Source: Trifolium pratense
Lineage: Eukaryota; Streptophyta; Magnoliopsida; Fabales; Fabaceae
NCBI RefSeq assembly: GCF_020283565.1
Contig: NC_060060.1
Span: forward strand, 12,772,001 to 12,836,000
Reading direction: 5' to 3'
DNA length: 64,000 nt
Part shown: positions 57,986-64,000 of the stretch, in pieces
Layout: each line of letters opens with the position of its first letter
How positions within the stretch are numbered: position 1 is the stretch's first letter
Position numbers and translations under genes: made by a program
The notes under the pieces: model-generated
Databases searched by the model: none
What the model was told of the DNA's origin: nothing
What the model saw: the letters and a program-made list of their open reading frames with translations, nothing else

Positions 57986-60402
57986 GGGGGCTGCTAACTT
58001 AGACCCAGTTGGGTCTAAGTTAGCAAGGTGCACCTTTTGAGTTGGACAAAAATACCCATTTTTTTAATTTTTGAAAGAATAGAGCAACAGGGGCATTTCT
58101 GTAATTTTCTGCAATTTTACACGCGCCCCCCACTTCTTTTTCCCCCCCCCAGGACACGTGTCACGCTATTAGTGGACAAAATCCACGCGCGTGCATCACA
58201 CGCGCCGACAAGAGCGCGTGGTGTGAAGGATGGGAGGAGAGAGAAAGCCTTTTGAAAAGGTAAGGCCACGTGTCAGCATATGATTGGCTGCGTTAATTTT
58301 TTTTCATTTAATACTTTAAACTCGATTATTTCGTCGTAAATTAATTTTTTATTTTTTATTTTTTATACCAAAATTCATAATTTTTTTTTCTCTACAAATA
58401 GAGACTTGGTTCGTTTGATTTGGACACCGAAAAAAAAACGCAATTTTTCACTACTTTAAACTCGATTATTTCGTCGTAAATTAATTTTTTATTTTTTATT
58501 TTTTATACCAAAATTCATAATTTTTTTTTCTCTACAAATAGAGACTTGGTTCGTTTGATTTGGACACAGAAAAAAAAACCCAATTTTTCACTACCTTAAT
58601 CTCATTTTTCACTACCTTACATCAACTCACTGAAACCATTCTACCAGAAAAATGGTTTCGGAGTACAAATCTCTGAAACCATTCTACAAGCTAAATGGTT
58701 TCAGAAGCAAATAACTAATAATCAACTTACTGAAACCATTTTACCAGCAAAATGGTTTCAGATTACAACTCTCTGAAACCATTCTACCAGATAAATGGTT
58801 TCAGAAGCAAACACAATTAATAAATTACTCACTGAAACCATTCTACCAGTAAAATGGTTTCAGAATACAACTATGTGCAACCATTCTACAAGCTAAATGG
58901 TTTCAGAAGCAAATAATTAATAATCAACTTACTGAAACCATTCTACCAGCAAAATGGTTTCAGATTACAACTCTCTGAAACCATTGTACCAGATAAATGG
59001 TTTCAGAAGCAAACACAATTAATAAATTACTCACTGAAACCATTCTACCAGTAAAATGGTTTCAGAATACAACTATGTGCAACCATTCTACAAGCTAAAT
59101 GGTTTCAGAAGCAAATAACTAATAATCAACTTACTGAAACCATTCTACCAGCAAAATGGTTTCAGATTACAACTCTCTGAAACCATTGTACCAGATAAAT
59201 GGTTTCAGAAGCAAACACAATTAATAAATTACTCACTGAAACCATTCTACCAGTAAAATGGTTTCAGAATACAACTATGTGCAACCATTCTACAAGCTAA
59301 ATGGTTTCAGAAGCAAATAACTAATAATCAACTTACTGAAACCATTCTACCAGCAAAATGGTTTCAGATTACAACTCTCTGAAACCATTGTACCAGATAA
59401 ATGGTTTCAGAAGCAAACACAATTAATAAATTACCCATTGAAACCATTCTACCAGTAAAATGGTTTCAGAATACAACTATGTGCAACCATTCTACCAATT
59501 AAATGGTTTCAGAAGCAAACATTAGTTTTTAATTACCGTTTTATCTCATTTAATTAACTAAAAATAGTTTCAGGTCTCCAAAAATTTCATAAAATATACC
59601 AAAAGTTCCAGAATATTATCTACTATTTTCCTGGTATAATGGTTTCAGTGAGTTGGTTGAGTTTACAACACACAAGTAACGTATTTAGTAAACAATAAAA
59701 TGAGATTAAGGTAGTGAAAAATTGCGTTTTTTTTTTTGTGTCCAAATCAAACGAACCAAGTCTCTATTTGTAGGGAAATAAAATTATGAATTTTGGTATA
59801 AAAAATAAAAAATTAATTTACGACGATATAATCGAGTTTAAAGTAGTGAAAAATTGCGTTTTTTTTTCGGTGTCCAAATCAAACGAACCAAGTCTCTATT
59901 TGTAGAGAAAAAAAAGTTATGAATTTTGGTATAAAAAATAAAAAATAAAAAATTAATTTACGACGAAATAATCGAGTTTAAAGTATAAAATGGAAAAAAT
60001 CACGCAGACCCATTCATATGCTGACACGTGGCTGCCTTTTCAAAAGCAAAATTTTCTCTCTCCAGCTTATAATCTAGTGTGGCGCAGACAGGATGATCTG
60101 ATAGATCAGGATGATCTGGGCTGTCTGATTGATCAGACAGTCTTAATGAGATCACATCTTGGCTGTCTGATGGAAATCAACGGTCTGTAACCATGGTCCT
60201 TCCGTACGCGCGCGACACTGGATCCACGTCTATTAATTGTTTAAGAAGGTGGGGCGCGTGTTGTTATGTTTTTTTTTATGTAAAATTACAGAAATGCCCC
60301 TGTTGCTCTATTCTTTCAAAAATTAAAAGAATGGGTATTTTGGTCCAATTGAAAAGGTGCACCTTGCTAACTTAGACCAAACTAGGGTCTAAGTTAGAAA
60401 AC

Positions 60403-60405
<3 letters not shown>
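57986..60405. mobile_element. Large foldback (Mutator-like) element with internal hairpin array, 2,420 bp
   Basis: Outer arms: the left CTAACTTAGACCCAGTTGGG and TCTAAGTTAGCAAGGTGCAC match the right arm in reverse complement, continuing through GGGGCATTTCTGTAATTTT and TGACACGTGGC/GCCACGTGTCA for roughly 300 bp with gaps. Inner arms: two direct copies of a 140-bp unit (58313-58591, ACTTTAAACTCGATTATTTC) face two inverted copies (59709-59984). Core: the array at 58621-59520. Flanks: TATATATAT on both sides (57977-57985, 60406-60414), a 9-mer as in Mutator insertions but inside TA repeats, so weak. No transposase. Confidence 0.85.
58621..59520. repeat. Higher-order tandem array of hairpin units, 202-bp period
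   Basis: The marker AATAATCAAC recurs at 58717, 58919, 59121 and 59323, exactly 202 bp apart. Each 202-bp unit holds four units of about 50 bp of the form CTGAAACCATT - 8-9 bases - AAATGGTTTCAGA, so about 18 small hairpins in a row, differing in a few loop and spacer bases. The spacers alternate in a fixed order (ATTACAACTCT, AGCAAACACAATTAATAAATT, ATACAACTATG, AGCAAATAACTAATAATC). An inverted half-unit lies outside at about 59638-59662. Confidence 0.95.

Positions 60406-60444
<39 letters not shown>
60406..60444. repeat. (TA)n microsatellite
   Basis: TA dinucleotides directly after the foldback element. They include the putative right target duplication. Confidence 0.9.
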
Positions 60445-60447
<3 letters not shown>

Positions 60448-60957
60448 AATAACGTATCCAGCCGTATGGGATCGAGAATTTTGAAAAAAAATTCATATCA
60501 CCGTATAGGTGTCGGTATCGGTGTGGTATATCGGTATCGTGTCCCTGGAGCAGGCTTCATGGATAGTCACACTTCCAATTCATCATCCATCCGCATCACG
60601 TGTTGTTCTGTCTATAATAAACCCTTCCTTACTTGCCATCATAATTGCTTTCTTCGGCCAACCACCGTCCATGACTATCTTCTAGTTCTGTTCTACTACC
60701 AAGGTCAGTCACTACTTTCCTCTTTACTCTGTTCCCATCTTTTTCTTGGTTTATAGTACTAGTACTATACAAGCAAGCTACTCTCACTAATCACTCTTTA
60801 TTCATTTACTTATTAATTAATCCAAACAATCCAACTCGAAACTTTTCATTTTCTTCTAATTTAGATTCTATAATAACTAATTTTCTCTGTTTGTTTTGAT
60901 TTACTTACTACTTAGTATTTTGTTTCTGTTGTTCCTTTTTGCAATTTAGGGTAAACC

Positions 60958-62836
60958 ATGAAAAGAAAAAAGTATTCAATTCCCTCTCCAAGGGTTAGCC
61001 AAAGATGCAATAAAGTTGTTGATGAAACAGAAAATCATGAACTTTGCCCTTACTTTGCTAATATTCCATCTCACCTTGTTGTGCAAATTTTGCTTCAACT
61101 TCCGATTAAGTCTCTTCTCATTTGTAAATGTGTCTGCAAAATGTGGAAAGCACTCATTTCAGAACCACATTTTGTTAAATTGCACTTTCACAAAACACCC
61201 GTTAGTCTCATGATTCGGACCAAAGACCATAGAGTGTCAAGAACCCTACACCTTCTTGAATGCGAGCCTGAGAAGTTTGAGATTGGAAGTGACAATCATG
61301 TCAAGCTTCAGCCTATATTCAAGCTTCCTCTTCGTGATGCCAAATCGTTAAGGGAGAAAATGATGAATAAACCCAAGCGCCCTGTTCGTGCTGTGAGATT
61401 AGTTTTGGAGAAAAACACTGACAAGAACAGTGATGGGGATAGTCAAATGCTTAATATTGATTCCAAACCATATTATGATAAGTTTGGCGTTGTGAATTCT
61501 TGCAATGGCTTGCTTTGTTTGTGTTGTCCATTTGAAGGAAACCCTTTAGTGATTAGCAATCCAGTCACTGGTGAGTTTATAAGACTTCCTAAATCTGCTA
61601 ACGCTCCTAGTCGAGTACGTAAGCTAGAACCAGTTGGTTTTGGTTTTGGTTTCCAACCTAAAACTAATGAATATATGGTGATACAAATTTGGAATAAATA
61701 TGTTAGACGTTCCTATACCCGGGTGTTGGAGCGTATGATATTTGAGATAAACACAGTTGGAACACTATCATGGAGAAATGTTGAAGTGGATCCTCAAGTT
61801 TCTAATTCGACGCTTAAGTATCCCACTTGTTTGAATGGCGTGATTCATTGGATCAGATTTGAGGGTCAAACTCAGAATAGGTCTATATTGTGTTTTTGTT
61901 TAGAAAGTGAGAGGTTGCAATCATTTCCTTCTCCTCCACATGTGTTTAGAAATCATCATACAGTTTCTCGTAATGAGCCTATCAGCATGGGAGAATCAAG
62001 GGGATTGCTTTACATTTGCGATAGATCTTCTTTCCATGATGTTACAATGTGGGTTATGAAAGAATATGGCATTGGAGAATCATGGACTAAGGTTTACAAC
62101 ATTGATACTTCGATCAGTGCTTTGGGCAGACCGGATCGGTGGCGTTGTGGTTTATGTTGGCCGCTAAAACACTTTGAAGATGGTGCTTCCTTGCTGTTAT
62201 ATCATTCCTGCAAGTGTCTTATCTACTTCGAACCTGAGAAATATGGATTCAAAGTTTTTCGAATTCATGGGACTGATTCAGAACAAGTTCAAATAATTCC
62301 ACACACTCCAAGTCTAGTCTCATTAAAAGATGTTGTGAAAGGAGACAATATTGAGGTGCTGAATATCTACTCAATGTAAGAATTTAGCTTCTAATATTTT
62401 ATTTTTTTTGAAAATTGAATTTGATGCTCCCTTAAAAATCATAATTAATTTTAATCATAAGACAAGTATTGAAAGAGGCCGGTTTATAAAGTGGTTGGTT
62501 GGTCATAAGCATTTACTTAGACCTTCAAGTCTCTGTATCAAAACTGGCATAAGGGTCATTATTTAATTAATCAAAGACAAGTATTGAAAGAGACATGTGT
62601 CATGTGTGAGAATAGAAGACATGTGTTGTTACAATATAGATCTTCTCTTCTTAAGGTTGTGATGTTTCCTCAATCAGTTGCTTATACAACTATTTGATTT
62701 ATGGTATAGTTTTTGGATCTTCTCTTCTTTAGTTATTGAAATTATTCCCTAATATTGTTTTGATTTATACAGGTGTGCAAATGTTAAATTGCGCGAAGAA
62801 AATGAAGTTCTTTCCTTGTCTCAACAACTTGTTTGA
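60958..62836 (+). CDS. F-box protein with FBA domain, cluster gene D
   Basis: Exon 1 60958-62375, exon 2 62773-62836, about 493 aa; the most diverged of the four. MKRKKYSIPSPRVSQR start; F-box at about residues 31-77 (IPSHLVVQILLQLPIKSLLI, CKCVCKMWKALISEPHF). The FBA region has GVVNSCNGLLCLCC, ISNPVTGEFIRLPKSA, LSWRNVEVDPQVS, GVIHWIRFEG, MWVMKEYGIGESWTKVY and CLIYFEPEKYGFKVFRIHG. The donor is AAT|GTAAG instead of AAG|GTAAG, so the split codon becomes Met; intron retention would end the protein at that point. The tail exon is short (CANVKLREENEVLSLSQQLV), losing the acidic Ser-rich end of A-C through an early TGA. A second tail-exon copy starts at 63038. Confidence 0.87.
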
Positions 62837-63517
62837 GACTTGGTAAGTACACGTTCTTCATCATCTTATTGTAATTTGATTTATATATCTTCCTCAATTT
62901 GATGGTGAAGAATTCGGTGATGAACTTGTTTCTTAAGAAGAGTACGTCTGTTTTCACGTTGACGTGTATTCAGATTACTACAATTTTAGGCATGTTACGT
63001 AGACTTTCTTACTTAATATTGGTGTCATTTTGTATAGGTGCACAAATTTTAAAGTCTGTGAAGAAAATGAAGATCCTGAATGATGGCTTGACAAGTGCTC
63101 TCCTCCTCCTCCTCAGGTGGTGGGCCTTTTGATGAAGAGTACAACTCCAAAGTTATGATTTCGCTAGTTGTGATATTTGAAAAAATACATATCTCGTTTT
63201 ATGATGCAAAATGATGTCTTTTTGTAATCTTTAATCCTAGATGTTCATTAGTCGTTATCTATGGTTTTACAAGACTGGCATGTTATCTTGTTGGCTTAGT
63301 TTATAATGTTAGACTTCATTTATACACTTCACATCCGGGAACCTAAGCAATGTGAGACTTCAAACAAACTCTGTCTCATTTAAGCCTATATGTCATTTTC
63401 ATTCTGGATCCTTATCTGTGTAAATTATATTGAACCATCTTTTTAAGGAGTTTGGATGGAATTGATTAGATAAGGATAATTTAATGATTGTTCTAGAAAA
63501 AGCAAAATGATGAATTT
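62837..63517. other. 3' flank of F-box gene D
   Basis: Contains former tail-exon sequence after the new stop (TCCTCAATTTGATGGTGAAG is still recognisable), the second tail-exon copy and a flank resembling those of A and B. No other gene. Confidence 0.55.
63038..63083 (+). other. Candidate alternative last exon of F-box gene D
   Basis: TGTATAG acceptor, then in-phase CTNFKVCEENEDPE and TGA. Most diverged of the three copies, but splice acceptor and frame are intact. Confidence 0.45.
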
Positions 63518-63706
63518 GTGAGAGCAGGTCCAAATCCTAGACGACTTTCATCATGGGAACCGTTGTTGGACAACCTTCATAAAAGGTTGAACTGTTGGGG
63601 TAATACGTTTAGTAGTCATGGAGGAAGAATTGTGTGGCTTAATGCAGTTTTAAACTCCATTCCTATCTTCTTATTATCTTTTCTTAAGACGCCGATTCAA
63701 ATATGA
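63518..63706 (+). mobile_element. LINE reverse transcriptase fragment
   Basis: The translation contains LSSWEPLLDNLHKRLNCWGN and GGRIVWLNAVLNSIPIFLLS, the C-terminal thumb region of plant LINE reverse transcriptase. Ends in a stop after about 60 codons. Short, dead fragment between gene D and the next F-box leader. Confidence 0.8.
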
Positions 63707-63845
63707 TGGAAGAATGTGGTTCAAAAATATAATGGGCCGAGACTTTTTTTTCAAAAATAAAAATTGGTTAGACCCGACTACGTTTGAAAATGTAAACCTA
63801 CTTTTGCAGTTCTGTTCTGTGTTGAAACCCTTATTCGCCAACAGT

Positions 63846-63878
63846 TTTATTATACAAGGTACTCTCACTGATCACTCT

Positions 63879-63913
<35 letters not shown>

Positions 63914-64000
63914 TCGATAATCACTTTGATTTACTCATTAATCCAAAGAATCCAACTCAAACCTTTTTATTTTCTTCTCATTTAGCTTCTATCATAACTT
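63846..64000 (+). other. 5' leader intron of a fifth F-box copy, cut by the window edge
   Basis: From about 63860 the DNA repeats the 5'UTR intron of gene D (60779-60875): TACTCTCACTGATCACTCTT, then an expanded ATTT tract, CATTAATCCAAAGAATCCAA and TTTTATTTTCTTCTCATTTA. A candidate donor AAG|GTACTCTC lies at 63856-63866. The coding exon would start roughly 100 bp beyond the edge. Confidence 0.7.
63880..63914. repeat. (ATTT)n microsatellite
   Basis: About nine ATTT units inside the fifth leader intron. Gene D has only a short, imperfect equivalent. Confidence 0.9.

Noticed and set aside
58621..59520. Regular repeats with spacers that could suggest a CRISPR array
   Set aside because: The spacers are not unique but recur in fixed order every 202 bp, the repeats are hairpins inside a foldback transposon, and the DNA is from a plant nucleus.

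Overview
The window is nuclear DNA of a flowering plant. It is AT-rich, its genes have GT-AG introns, and it is full of plant transposable elements. It also encodes a filament-like plant protein, a SAUR protein and a cluster of F-box/FBA genes. The repeat types (short LTR elements with Met-tRNA-like primer sites, tRNA-derived SINEs, Tourist, Stowaway, Mutator and hAT miniature elements) and the F-box cluster suggest a legume close to Medicago. That assignment is inference.

Layout. 1-1310: decayed LINE, minus strand. 2139-2401: Stowaway element. 3120-7972: five-exon gene for a filament-like plant protein (FPP) whose last intron carries a 978-bp Mutator-type inverted-repeat element. 8490-15378: a broken, recent tandem copy of the FPP gene, now two fragments (9192-9462 and 14118-15378) on either side of a minus-strand LTR element (9462-14117). 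That element has no recognisable polymerase, encodes an unfamiliar protein, and contains a small deleted copia element. 15379-31600: gene-poor, with SINEs, miniature elements, a short LTR element split by a Harbinger-like element, and one SAUR gene (20916-21215, minus). 31684-32094: a short plant protein of unknown function.

35224-64000: a tandem F-box cluster with four intact-looking genes (A 35581, B 42491, C 46963, D 60958) and the leader of a fifth at the right edge. All have a 5'UTR intron, one large exon with the F-box and FBA domain, an intron whose donor site also makes an in-frame stop, and a short acidic/serine-rich last exon. In A, B and D a second, diverged copy of the last exon lies downstream. 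In C that place is taken by a very young full-length copia element (49744-54872; LTRs differ at one base) nested in an older relative. Comparing duplicated loci A and B exposes single insertions: a 250-bp Mutator-type element in A and an 80-bp SINE-like insert in B.

The most unusual structure is a 2,420-bp inverted-repeat element (57986-60405). Its centre is a higher-order array: 202-bp units, each made of four roughly 50-bp units, each of those a small hairpin.

The F-box proteins probably act as substrate receptors of SCF ubiquitin ligases, the FPP in coiled-coil assemblies at membranes or the cortex, and the SAUR in auxin-driven growth. Nothing suggests these three act together. No tRNA, rRNA or CRISPR was found.
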